From Mycolicibacterium anyangense (GTDB taxonomy: Bacteria > Actinomycetota > Actinomycetes > Mycobacteriales > Mycobacteriaceae): DNA of 64,000 nt. The notes beneath the pieces are model-generated. The model was given only the letters and a program-made list of their open reading frames with translations, ran no database searches and was not told the DNA's origin. Both the position numbers and the translations under genes were made by a program. The stretch spans positions 372,001 to 436,000 of the forward strand of contig NZ_AP022620.1 of the NCBI RefSeq assembly GCF_010731855.1, read 5' to 3'. This document shows positions 9,203-17,144 of the stretch, piece after piece. Within the stretch, counting starts at the first letter, position 1; the number at the start of each line of letters is the position of its first letter.

Positions 9203-10098
9203 CCGGTGCGGTCACCCACGTTCGGCAGCGTGTGATCCCGGCGGCTGAGCCCGGGTCACCCGAAACCCACAGCGACCCAGGCGGTATCGATATCCAACCC
9301 CCTCCTCTGGATATCGAGCCGCCTGGGTGTGCGGTGCTCGTCGTCGGCTGCGGCAACCTGCTGCGCGGTGACGACGGCGTCGGTCCGGTCCTGGTTCGCC
9401 ACCTGTGGGAGCGCGGTGTCCCGGTGGGTGCGAAATTGGTCGACGGCGGAACCGCCGGGATGGATGTCGCTTTCCAGATGCGTGGTGCCGACCGGGTGGT
9501 GATCGTCGACGCCTCGGCGACCGGTTCGGCACCCGGCACGGTCTTCCGGGTCCCCGGTGCCGAACTCGAGGACTTGCCACCGCTGCAGGGCCTGCACACC
9601 CACTCGTTTCGGTGGGATCACGCGATCGCGTTCGCGCGCTGGGCGCTGGGCGAGGCCTGCCCGACCGACATCACGGTGTTCCTCATCGAAGCGGCCGGTG
9701 TGGAGCTGGGTGCGGAGCTGTCCGAGCCGGTCACTGCCGCCATGGAGCAGGTGATCGAGATGGTGGAGCGTGACTACCTGGCACCGTTGCGGCCCCAGAC
9801 CGGTGCCGAGCACACCGTCGAGTTCACCGCCGACGGTTACCTGCGCCTGGACGCCGCGTTGGCGGCGAGCCGGTTCCCCTCCGACGCCGTGGCAGCCGTG
9901 CCGCGCGACGACGACCTGTGGCTGATCCCGCTGCGCGGGCCGCGCAGCGGTGGTCTGCTGCTCAAGCAGCGCACCCCCGCCGGTGACCGCGCCGTGCTGA
10001 TCCGGGAGGTGTTGGCAGACCGTGTCCCGGTCGGCGTCCGTGAGGCATCCTGGGATGATGCGCACAAGGCACTGCGGATCCCCCTGGATCGGCACTAG
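9199..10098 (+). CDS. Hydrogenase maturation protease (HupD/HybD-like) with extra C-terminal domain
   Basis: 299 aa, GTG start inside the hucL stop (GTGA overlap). After about 45 Pro-rich residues comes the HybD-fold peptidase, with VVGCGNLLRGDDGVGP, VVIVDAS and LHTHSFRWDHA supplying the Asp/Asp/His nickel ligands of the family. It would cut HucL after His516 once nickel is inserted. Canonical HupD proteins have about 160 residues. The extra 110 residues (about 185–299, VEFTADGYLRLDAALAASRFP…) match no family I recognise and may be a substrate- or partner-binding module. Coupling to hucL fits co-translational maturation. Confidence 0.88.
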   Translation: MTGAVTHVRQRVIPAAEPGSPETHSDPGGIDIQPPPLDIEPPGCAVLVVGCGNLLRGDDGVGPVLVRHLWERGVPVGAKLVDGGTAGMDVAFQMRGADRVVIVDASATGSAPGTVFRVPGAELEDLPPLQGLHTHSFRWDHAIAFARWALGEACPTDITVFLIEAAGVELGAELSEPVTAAMEQVIEMVERDYLAPLRPQTGAEHTVEFTADGYLRLDAALAASRFPSDAVAAVPRDDDLWLIPLRGPRSGGLLLKQRTPAGDRAVLIREVLADRVPVGVREASWDDAHKALRIPLDRH

Positions 10099-10110
10099 AG
10101 GGCCCGGTCT

Positions 10111-10371
10111 GTGATCGCGATGTGCGAGCAACCCCCGGCGCGCCCGAAGACCCGGATTCCCCAGGTCACCTCGACCGACGACGCGCTGCATGTCGAGACC
10201 GTGGTGGTGGAGGAGCGCGGCAGGTGGGCGGTGGAGATCGTCGTGGTGTTCGCCGACGGGGTGGTGCGCAAGCGCATCGACACCCACCACACCAAGGCAC
10301 GTGCGGAGCTGTCGGCCAACGTGATCAGGCGCGCCGCCGAGCGTGACATACGTGGACCCGTCAATGGGTAA
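10111..10371 (+). CDS. Small conserved huc-operon protein, function unknown
   Basis: 86 aa from GTG 10111, or 83 aa from ATG 10120. No domain is recognised. The sequence predicts a compact beta-rich fold (HVETVVVEERGRWAVEIVVVFADGVVRKRIDTHHT) ending in a helix (RAELSANVIRRAAERD). It sits 12 bp after the protease gene and 12 bp before the TPR gene in the same run, so a hydrogenase-assembly role is inferred from position only. There is no Cys pair that would suggest metal carriage. Confidence 0.7.
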   Translation: MIAMCEQPPARPKTRIPQVTSTDDALHVETVVVEERGRWAVEIVVVFADGVVRKRIDTHHTKARAELSANVIRRAAERDIRGPVNG

Positions 10372-10383
10372 GGAAGGGATGTC

Positions 10384-11676
10384 GTGACCAGCCTAACGAG
10401 CAGCGTATCGACCAACGTATCGACCAGCGGATCGACCGATCTGCAGGATCCGGCTGTGCTCGCGGTGCGGCCACAGCCCCTGGGTGCTTTCCCGCTCCCG
10501 CTGGGCTACCTGCTGATTCCTGCCGCGCCGGACACCGAAGAGGTGCGTCAGGCGCTGCTCGCCGGTCAGCTGCCGCAGCGCTGGCCGGCCACCCTGCGAG
10601 CCCACGAGCTGGCGCTGGCGGGCGATCGCGACGGCGCGCTGGCGGCGCTGACCGGTGCTGATCCGGTGAGTCGTTACAACCGGTTCGTGATGGATCCCGA
10701 CAGTGCCGATGCCGACGAGTTGCGTTCGGCGCTCGGCGAATTCGGTGTCCTCGTCGATGTGGTGCAGTTCGCACTCGGACGTACCGACACCGCGCCGCAC
10801 CGCGACGGTGCCACCGCGGAACTGGCTGCGCTGGTCCTGTCGGCGCAGGCCAGCAAGGCATTCAACGAACGGGCCGAGATCCTGGCCATCGGTCTGCTCG
10901 ATCAGGCGGTCGACGAGGCCACCGGGGTTTCCAAGCCGTTGTGCGGTGTGCTGCTCGGGGCGGCGGCCTCGATTGCCGCACACGGCGGCAACGACGACGC
11001 GATCCGCCGCTTCGAATCCGCTCTGGCCGCCCTCGACGGCGCCGACGGGCTGCGCGTCGCCCGCGCCGAACTGCACCTGAATCTTGCCGGCCTGCTGCAC
11101 GAGCAGGCCACCGAGCGGCCGGAGCTGCTGAATGCCGCTGTACCGCATTATCATTCGGCTCTGCAGCTGATACTTCGCGAAGAGGCCCCGTTGCTGTGGG
11201 CCTCCGCGCACGCCAACCTGGCCACCGCCTACCTGACGATGCCGATGACCGAGGCCTCCGGGCAGCTGCGGCTGGGGGTGGCCGCACAGTCGCTGCGTTC
11301 GGCGCTCAAGGTCTACACCCGTGAGGATTACCCCGAGCAGTGGGCCAGTGTGCAACTGAACCTGGCCAATTCGCTGGTGTACACCCCGTCCAAGCATCAG
11401 GCCGACAACCTGGTGGAGGCCGTCGAGTTGTATGAGGCGGTCCTGGAAGCGCGCGACCGCGACAGCGATCCGCTGGGCCGGGCCCGGGTGTTGGCCAACC
11501 AGGGCAATGTGCTCGCCCATCTGGGGGTATTCGATCAGGCCAAGGCCAAGCTGTACGAGGCGCGGTTCATCTTCGAGGAGTTCGGCGATCATGACGCGAT
11601 GCGCACGGTGCGCGGCGTCCTCGACGAGATCGCCCGCCACACCGCGTTGAACCGCACCGACGGTGAGCAGGAGTAG
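10384..11676 (+). CDS. Tetratricopeptide-repeat protein of the huc cluster
   Basis: 430 aa, GTG start with AAGGAAGGG about 4 nt upstream. From about residue 170 it shows helical pairs typical of TPR scaffolds (LHLNLAGLLHEQATERPELLNAAVPHYHSAL; WASAHANLATAYLTMP; WASVQLNLANSLVY; RARVLANQGNVLAHLGVFDQAKAKLYEA). The N-terminal part (LGAFPLPLGYLLIPAAPDTEEVRQALLAG) is not recognised. TPR proteins bind other proteins, so a chaperone or assembly role for Huc is likely but unproven. It is followed after 3 bp by the NifU–Rieske gene. Confidence 0.8.
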   Translation: MTSLTSSVSTNVSTSGSTDLQDPAVLAVRPQPLGAFPLPLGYLLIPAAPDTEEVRQALLAGQLPQRWPATLRAHELALAGDRDGALAALTGADPVSRYNRFVMDPDSADADELRSALGEFGVLVDVVQFALGRTDTAPHRDGATAELAALVLSAQASKAFNERAEILAIGLLDQAVDEATGVSKPLCGVLLGAAASIAAHGGNDDAIRRFESALAALDGADGLRVARAELHLNLAGLLHEQATERPELLNAAVPHYHSALQLILREEAPLLWASAHANLATAYLTMPMTEASGQLRLGVAAQSLRSALKVYTREDYPEQWASVQLNLANSLVYTPSKHQADNLVEAVELYEAVLEARDRDSDPLGRARVLANQGNVLAHLGVFDQAKAKLYEARFIFEEFGDHDAMRTVRGVLDEIARHTALNRTDGEQE

Positions 11677-11679
11677 ACG

Positions 11680-12570
11680 ATGTCGACCACCACCGAACGG
11701 CCGGTCGTCGAGCCCACTTTCGAGGAGCTCGCCACGCGCGTCGACGACGCGGTGGCCGCGCTGGCCGGCCTGGAACCGGCCGCCCGCGCGGTGGCCGAGG
11801 AACTCAAGGCGGCGGTCGAGGCGATCCACCGCGCCGGACTGGTGACGATGGTGCGCCGGATGCGCGCCGACGATGCTGCCCGGGCAGCGCTGTTCGATCT
11901 CGTCGACGACCCGACCGTGCACCTGCTGCTGTCGCTGCACGGGATCGTGCGCCCCGACCCGGTGACGCACGCCAACCAGGTTCTGACGCAGGTGCGGCCG
12001 CAGCTGCACAGCCACGGGGGTGACGTGAACCTGGTGCGGGTGCAGGACGGCATCGCCTATGTGCGCCTGGAAGGGGCGTGCAACGGCTGCTCGATGTCGT
12101 CGGTGACGCTGCGCAACTTGGTGGAAGAGTCACTGGTTGCCGGTGTTCCGTCGATCACCGCTGTCGAGGTGCTGCCGAACGAACCCTCGCCGACGTTGAT
12201 CCCGGTGGAATCGCTGCGGATCGGTCGCGACCCGGCGGGTGAGGGATGGGTGAAGGCGGGTGCGGTCACCGATCTGCCGCTCGACGACCTGACCGCCCTG
12301 ACGTTGAGCACCGCGACCGGTGCTGAGGTGAGCGTGATCGTGGTCAATGCCGGCCAGCGGTTGTCGGCCTACCGCAACGAGTGCGCCCATGAGGCGCTGC
12401 CACTGGACAATGCCGTGCTCGACCTTGGGACGAACACGCTGACCTGCCCCTGGCACGGCTTCTGCTTCGACGCGACCTCGGGGGAGTGCCTGAGTGCACC
12501 CGGTGCGCAACTCGAACAGTTGCCGCTGCGGGTCGACGGTGGTGACGTCTGGGTCCGCGTCGACGGATGA
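11680..12570 (+). CDS. NifU C-terminal domain–Rieske [2Fe-2S] fusion protein
   Basis: 296 aa. The central part (about residues 95–165) is a NifU-type Fe–S scaffold with the CNGC pair in LEGACNGCSMSSVTLRNLVE. The C-terminal 100 residues form a Rieske domain: CAHEALPL supplies the first Cys/His and CPWHGFCFD the second. It could carry Fe–S clusters to HucS or act as a small electron carrier. The family is known next to mycobacterial huc genes. The ribosome-binding site is GAGCAGGAG overlapping the preceding stop. The start of the next gene overlaps its stop (ATGA), so coupling is tight. Confidence 0.88.
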   Translation: MSTTTERPVVEPTFEELATRVDDAVAALAGLEPAARAVAEELKAAVEAIHRAGLVTMVRRMRADDAARAALFDLVDDPTVHLLLSLHGIVRPDPVTHANQVLTQVRPQLHSHGGDVNLVRVQDGIAYVRLEGACNGCSMSSVTLRNLVEESLVAGVPSITAVEVLPNEPSPTLIPVESLRIGRDPAGEGWVKAGAVTDLPLDDLTALTLSTATGAEVSVIVVNAGQRLSAYRNECAHEALPLDNAVLDLGTNTLTCPWHGFCFDATSGECLSAPGAQLEQLPLRVDGGDVWVRVDG

Positions 12571-13745
12571 GCCGCTACACCGTTCGGCACAACATCAGTG
12601 GATTGGGCACCAAGCCCGATATCGCGCCGGTCGTCGACCGCAGCGATGGCTGGTCACCGGCGTTGTGGCTGGGCGCTCCCGCCCCGGGCGGTCTGGCGCT
12701 TCCGCCGGCGAAGCCGTCGATGGCGTGGATGTACTCCCCACGTGGGGTGTTCGTCGGCGATCAACATCTGGTGGTCGCCGACTCCGGAAATCACCGGGTG
12801 CTGATCTGGCACGAGATGCCGTGCTGCGACGAGCAACCGGCCGACGTCGTCCTGGGTCAGCCCGACGGCGAGACCGAGGGCCATGGCGCAGGCGGACGCG
12901 GCCCCGAACAGGGGATGAACCTGCCCACCGGTGTCCTGGTACACGACGGCAGGCTGATCGTGGCTGATGCCTGGCATCACCGAATCCTGGTGTGGGACAG
13001 CGTTCCCCAGAGCAGTGATGTGGCGCCTGATCTGATCCTCGGCCAGCCCGATGCCTCCTCGGTATCGGAGAACCGTGGTGGTGAGTGTTCGGCGTCGAGC
13101 TTCTACTGGCCGTTCGGGATCGCCGTGATCGGGTCGACGTTCTGGGTGGCCGACACCGGCAACCGCCGGGTCCTCGGCTGGAGCAACGGGATTCCGGGGC
13201 CCGGCCAGCCCGCCGACATCGTGCTCGGCCAGCCGGATGCCGGTTCGCGTGAGGAGAACCGCGGCGGTGCTGCCGGCCCCGCCAGTTTCCGCTGGCCGCA
13301 CGACATCACCGGCCATGACGACCTGTTGCTGATCGCTGACGCCGGTGACCACCGGGTGCTCGGCTGGGCGCCGCCACCGGACTCCGACCGCGACGCCGAC
13401 CTGGTGCTGGGGCAGCCCGATTTCACCACCGCCGACGAGTGGCCCTATGGGCCGCATACCAATGACCGGTTCCGGTTTCCCTACGCGGCATGCCTCGACT
13501 CGAATCGGCTGGCGGTGGCCGACACCGCCAACAACCGGATCCTGCTGTGGGACGGGGTTCCCGCCGACGGTCGCGGCGCCGATCATGTTCTGGCGCAGCA
13601 TGATTTCGGCTCCAACGGCGAGAACCGGTGGACCTCGGTGCAGCGCGACACCCTGTGCTGGCCGTACGGGCTGTCGCTGCGCGGCGACACCCTGGCGGTG
13701 GCCGATTCGGGGAACAACCGCGTCATGCTGTGGGGGAGGGCCTAG
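12567..13745 (+). CDS. NHL-repeat beta-propeller protein of the huc cluster
   Basis: 392 aa built from about six repeats of the type VADSGNHRVLIW / VADAWHHRILVW / VADTGNRRVLGW / IADAGDHRVLGW / VADTANNRILLW / VADSGNNRVMLW, alternating with VLGQPD segments. This is the NHL beta-propeller pattern. No signal peptide is visible, so it is probably cytoplasmic. NHL genes occur in huc-type operons, but their biochemical role is not known to me; protein–protein docking is the best guess. It starts in an ATGA overlap and its TAG is followed at once by the next GTG. Confidence 0.85.
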   Translation: MSRYTVRHNISGLGTKPDIAPVVDRSDGWSPALWLGAPAPGGLALPPAKPSMAWMYSPRGVFVGDQHLVVADSGNHRVLIWHEMPCCDEQPADVVLGQPDGETEGHGAGGRGPEQGMNLPTGVLVHDGRLIVADAWHHRILVWDSVPQSSDVAPDLILGQPDASSVSENRGGECSASSFYWPFGIAVIGSTFWVADTGNRRVLGWSNGIPGPGQPADIVLGQPDAGSREENRGGAAGPASFRWPHDITGHDDLLLIADAGDHRVLGWAPPPDSDRDADLVLGQPDFTTADEWPYGPHTNDRFRFPYAACLDSNRLAVADTANNRILLWDGVPADGRGADHVLAQHDFGSNGENRWTSVQRDTLCWPYGLSLRGDTLAVADSGNNRVMLWGRA

Positions 13746-14585
13746 GTGAGACCGCGGATCGTCCAAACCGACGACCAGATCGGCTTCTACTGGGCGACCC
13801 CGTCGGGCGCCCCCACCTCGTTGCAGGCGCTGGTGATCGACGACGACGAACCCGACCGTCTGATCGCCACCCATCTGGAAGCCCTCGACGACGCTCTGAT
13901 CAGCGCCGCCACGCGATTCGGTGACGTGCTGGGCGGTGGCCGGGCACCGGCAGGTCCCGATGAGCGCGACGACCTGGTCGAATTGCATCGCAACCTGGAC
14001 CGGCTGTGCTTCGAATACGCCGCGGCTCTGGAGAAGACGGGTCGCAGTGCCGATCTGCGCGCCGGCAAGATCGTCGGCACCGCTGCATTGTTCTCCATCC
14101 GGGCCCGCCAACCGTTGGGTCTGCTGGGGCCCGCGCCGTTCGACGGCGAGTTGGACGACCCCTCGATCGGGGTGATCGGCGGATTCGGTGAGTTCCACCA
14201 GGTCGATCCGGACCGGCCCTGGAAAGGTGGTCGCTGGGTGGTGAGAACCGAAGGCGGTCAACGCTTCCCGCTGACCCTGTCGATGCTGTTGTTCGACAGC
14301 TCCGGGGTCAACAAGGATGCCGCGCGCAGGGAGCACCGCGACGCGCTGCAGGCCGTGGTGTCCGCCGCCCGGTCCGCCGACGCCGACCCGCTGGCGGCGA
14401 CGTGTGCGGTGGACTGGCTGCTCTACGACTGGCTGATGGCGCACCGCGAGCATCCCGACAGCGCCGAGATCGTCTTTCCCAAGGGGCATGAAGCCGATGC
14501 CGCGCTGGTGGTTTCGGCGGCGGCGGCCTCCGTGGTCGCCCGCGCGACGTTCGATCCCGGCCTGGTGCTCACCGCCGGGCGTTAG
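13746..14585 (+). CDS. Conserved hypothetical protein, last gene of huc run
   Basis: 279 aa, GTG start directly abutting the preceding stop. I recognise no family. It is acidic at the N-terminus (VIDDDEPDRLIATHLEALDD) and mostly helical, with a motif-like middle part (LGLLGPAPFDGELDDPSIGVIGGFGEFHQVDP) and a C-terminal Ala-rich helix. No Cys cluster, signal peptide or membrane segment is present. Zero spacing from the NHL gene marks it as part of the same transcript, so a Huc-specific accessory role is an inference from position. Confidence 0.7.
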   Translation: MRPRIVQTDDQIGFYWATPSGAPTSLQALVIDDDEPDRLIATHLEALDDALISAATRFGDVLGGGRAPAGPDERDDLVELHRNLDRLCFEYAAALEKTGRSADLRAGKIVGTAALFSIRARQPLGLLGPAPFDGELDDPSIGVIGGFGEFHQVDPDRPWKGGRWVVRTEGGQRFPLTLSMLLFDSSGVNKDAARREHRDALQAVVSAARSADADPLAATCAVDWLLYDWLMAHREHPDSAEIVFPKGHEADAALVVSAAAASVVARATFDPGLVLTAGR

Positions 14586-14588
14586 TGG

Positions 14589-14605
14589 TTCCGACGATGT
14601 CGGAA
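14589..14605. terminator. Short hairpin after the huc run
   Basis: TTCCGAC–GAT–GTCGGAA forms a 7-bp stem with a 3-nt loop, 3 bp after the last huc stop. There is no T-tract. It may end the operon transcript or be an operator for the following gene, whose putative -10 (TAGAGT, 14633–14638) lies 28 bp beyond. Confidence 0.35.
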
Positions 14606-14644
14606 ATGTCCGAATCGGAGAGCGTGCCTACGTAGAGTAGGCCC

Positions 14645-15553
14645 GTGCTGAAGGGGCTACTGGCGGCCGTCGCGTTTGTGACGTTGTTCGGTTTGACGTT
14701 GTTCGGCTACGCCCACAGTGGTCAGACACGCGTCCTGGAACGCTCGGCGCGGGCCAACGACGGCGTCAACGTCAACCTCGATCTGGTCGCCATCGATCCC
14801 GAGCGGCACGTGATCACGCTACGTGCCACGCTCTTTCCGGAGGGCCGCTACCTCGACAGCGGGAACAACACGTTCGCGGTGCCGTTGCGGGTCACCTCAC
14901 TGGCGCCCAAGGACTCGGTCATCTATGACATCGACGCGGGTCAGGCGGTGGGCGGCTCGCTGGATCTCGATCTGCCCATCGTCGGCAACCCACAGAACTA
15001 TCCACTGGACCACTACAGCTACTCCTACACCGATACCCAGGCTGCAGACCTGGTCCGGGCGGCACCCGTCCTGCGAATCGAGGAAGTCGGCGACGACGGC
15101 AAGGGCATCCCGGTCAAGGTCGGCCCTGGTCCCGATGAACCCGCCGGCCTGGTCGGGTGGGCCGAGCAGTGGCGGCTGGTCGCCGATGGCGCAAAGCTTC
15201 GGGTGGATCTGTCCCTGCAGCGTTCCGGTGCGGTGATCGGCGCCGTGGCTGTGGTGGTCTTCCTGGTGCTGTCCATGGCGGCGCTGGCGGCTGCGGTGGC
15301 CTGGGCGGTGGCCACCCGGCGCAGGCCCATCGAGGCCACCCACGCCAGTTGGTTTGCGGCATTGCTGTTCGCGTTGATTCCGTTGCAGCGGTTGCTGCCG
15401 GGGGCACCGGAGATCGGGGCGTGGATCGATGTGTGCGTGTTCCTCTGGGTGGCCATCGTGCTGATGGCCTCCATGGGTGTCTTTATGATCTCGTGGCTGC
15501 GTTATCGTGGCCGCCCCGACTATGCACCCGAGCGGCCGGGCTCGAGCGCATGA
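14645..15553 (+). CDS. DUF4436-type membrane protein
   Basis: 302 aa, GTG start. One N-terminal segment (LLAAVAFVTLFGLTLFGYA) is followed by an extracytoplasmic region of about 190 residues (VNVNLDLVAIDPERHVITLRATLFPEGRYL…LPIVGNPQNYPLDHYSYSY). Three C-terminal membrane helices (AVIGAVAVVVFLVLSMAALAA; WFAALLFALIPLQRLLPGA; WIDVCVFLWVAIVLMASMGVFM) and a basic tail complete it. The pattern matches the mycobacterial DUF4436 family, for which no function is established. TAGAGT sits 6 nt before the GTG and no Shine-Dalgarno is seen, so the mRNA is probably leaderless. Confidence 0.8.
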   Translation: MLKGLLAAVAFVTLFGLTLFGYAHSGQTRVLERSARANDGVNVNLDLVAIDPERHVITLRATLFPEGRYLDSGNNTFAVPLRVTSLAPKDSVIYDIDAGQAVGGSLDLDLPIVGNPQNYPLDHYSYSYTDTQAADLVRAAPVLRIEEVGDDGKGIPVKVGPGPDEPAGLVGWAEQWRLVADGAKLRVDLSLQRSGAVIGAVAVVVFLVLSMAALAAAVAWAVATRRRPIEATHASWFAALLFALIPLQRLLPGAPEIGAWIDVCVFLWVAIVLMASMGVFMISWLRYRGRPDYAPERPGSSA

Positions 15554-15610
15554 GCACCCTGCGGGTGGCCCGGCGTTACGACTACTTGGAGCTGGTGCTG
15601 GACTAGAGCC

Positions 15611-16963
15611 TCAAGGTTTGACGCCGTCGGCCCAGAACGGCCGGTGCTCGATCGGTTCGTGATCGTCGGCCGCCGAGGGTGCCTTGGCCGACCACGCGGT
15701 GCCTTCACACACCAGGTCGTGCGGCACGGGAATCTGGTTGGGCAGCAAGGCGCCGCCGGGAACCGCGTCGACGATCGACTGCACCGGCAGCGGTGGCGCC
15801 AGGGCCGCGGCGTCGGGAAGCGTGGTCAGCGCGGCCGGGATGTTCGGCACCGGAGCGGCGGCCGGAACCGGTGCGGGGAGGGCGGCCGCCGGTGCGGGGA
15901 CCACGGGGACCGGGGCACCCAGCGGGACACCCACCGGGGGAACGACTACCGGGACTGCCGCGGGCGGCGCGGCGACCGGCGCCAGTGCGGAGTCTTCGAT
16001 CGGCGCCGCCATCGCGACGTCGGCTGGGACCGCGGCCGCGGCGGGTGCCACTTCCGGTGCTGCGGCGGTAGCCGCTGCCTCAGGTGCGACCGGGGGTGCT
16101 GCCGCTGGAAGTGCTTGTGCGGGGGCTGCTTCGAGAGCTGGCGGGGGAGGGGCTGCCGCAACGGGCGGCGCCGCGGCTTCGGGGAGTGCAGCCGGTGGTG
16201 GCAGGGTCGGTGGTGGCAGGGTCGGTGGTGCGGCGGGTGCAGCCTGGGAGATGTCGGCGATCGGGGTGACATCGGTAATTGGCGCCGCGGCGGGGGCTGG
16301 CGCGACCGGCGGTGCCGCAGCGGCGGACGCCGGTGCGGGTGCTGGAGCGGCAACCGGTGCAACGGGTGCGGCGATGGGTGCCGGTGCGCCCACGGGGGCG
16401 GCGGCAGGAGCGGCCACGGGTGCGGCGACGGGTGCCGCAGCCCCGGCAGGGATGGGCGCGGGCACCGGTGCGGCGACGGGCGCGATCGGGGCGGCCAGGG
16501 GAGCGGGCACCGGTGCGGCCGCCGGTGCGGCGACCGGCACCACAGGAACACCCAGCGGGGCCGGCACCACCGGGACCGCTGCAGGGACCACCGGCACCGC
16601 CGCCGGTGCGGCGGCCGGACCGAGTGCGCTGTCGGTGACCGGAGCCGCGGCGACCGGCAGCGCGGCCGCCGGGGCGGGCGCTACCGGCGGGGCTGCCGCG
16701 ACTGGAGCCGGGACGAGTGGCGGAGCGGCAACAGCCGCAGGCGCGGCGGCCGGTGCCGCGGCCGGGGCGTCGGGAATCGCATCGCCCAACACCTCGGGTA
16801 GCGCCTCCGGCGACGCCGCGAACTGTTCGAGGATGCTGCCACACGGCACACCCGGGCTGGCGGCGGTATCTGCACCGGCCAACGGGTGTAGGGAGAAGCC
16901 GAACAAGATCAGCGCGCTGATGCCGACCGACACGACTGCCGGGCGGTCGAGATTCGGTGACAA
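15611..16963 (-). CDS. Ala/Pro-rich low-complexity exported protein
   Basis: 450 aa. The N-terminus has a signal peptide-like segment (VVSVGISALILFGFSLHPLAGADT) followed by a short normal region with one Cys (VPCGSILEQF). About 300 residues of Ala/Pro/Val low complexity (VAAPVAAPAAAPV-like) then end in an ordinary C-terminus with a second Cys (HDLVCEGTAWS). A long Gly/Ala frame on the other strand is judged a shadow, because only this strand gives a signal peptide and a sensible C-terminus. Such proteins are often wall-spanning or surface proteins. The repeat tract is likely variable in length. Confidence 0.7.
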   Translation of the reverse strand: MSPNLDRPAVVSVGISALILFGFSLHPLAGADTAASPGVPCGSILEQFAASPEALPEVLGDAIPDAPAAAPAAAPAAVAAPPLVPAPVAAAPPVAPAPAAALPVAAAPVTDSALGPAAAPAAVPVVPAAVPVVPAPLGVPVVPVAAPAAAPVPAPLAAPIAPVAAPVPAPIPAGAAAPVAAPVAAPAAAPVGAPAPIAAPVAPVAAPAPAPASAAAAPPVAPAPAAAPITDVTPIADISQAAPAAPPTLPPPTLPPPAALPEAAAPPVAAAPPPPALEAAPAQALPAAAPPVAPEAAATAAAPEVAPAAAAVPADVAMAAPIEDSALAPVAAPPAAVPVVVPPVGVPLGAPVPVVPAPAAALPAPVPAAAPVPNIPAALTTLPDAAALAPPLPVQSIVDAVPGGALLPNQIPVPHDLVCEGTAWSAKAPSAADDHEPIEHRPFWADGVKP

Positions 16964-17144
16964 GACTTCCCCGTCTCTGGTGATCTTGAATCGTCAACCA
17001 GACGGTATCGGGTTGTGCGCCGCAGACAAGGGGACGTGGGTGCGGTTATGAAACCGATGCACGTCAGAGTCGTATCGGTGACCCACGTGTTGAATACATT
17101 GTGAGTCAAGGTATTTGCCGCGGAACCGGCCAGCGGATCCGCGA

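Noticed and set aside
15684..17051. 455-aa Gly/Ala-rich plus-strand frame resembling a PGRS protein
   Set aside because: It is the complement of an Ala/Pro tract; only the minus strand has a signal peptide and normal termini.
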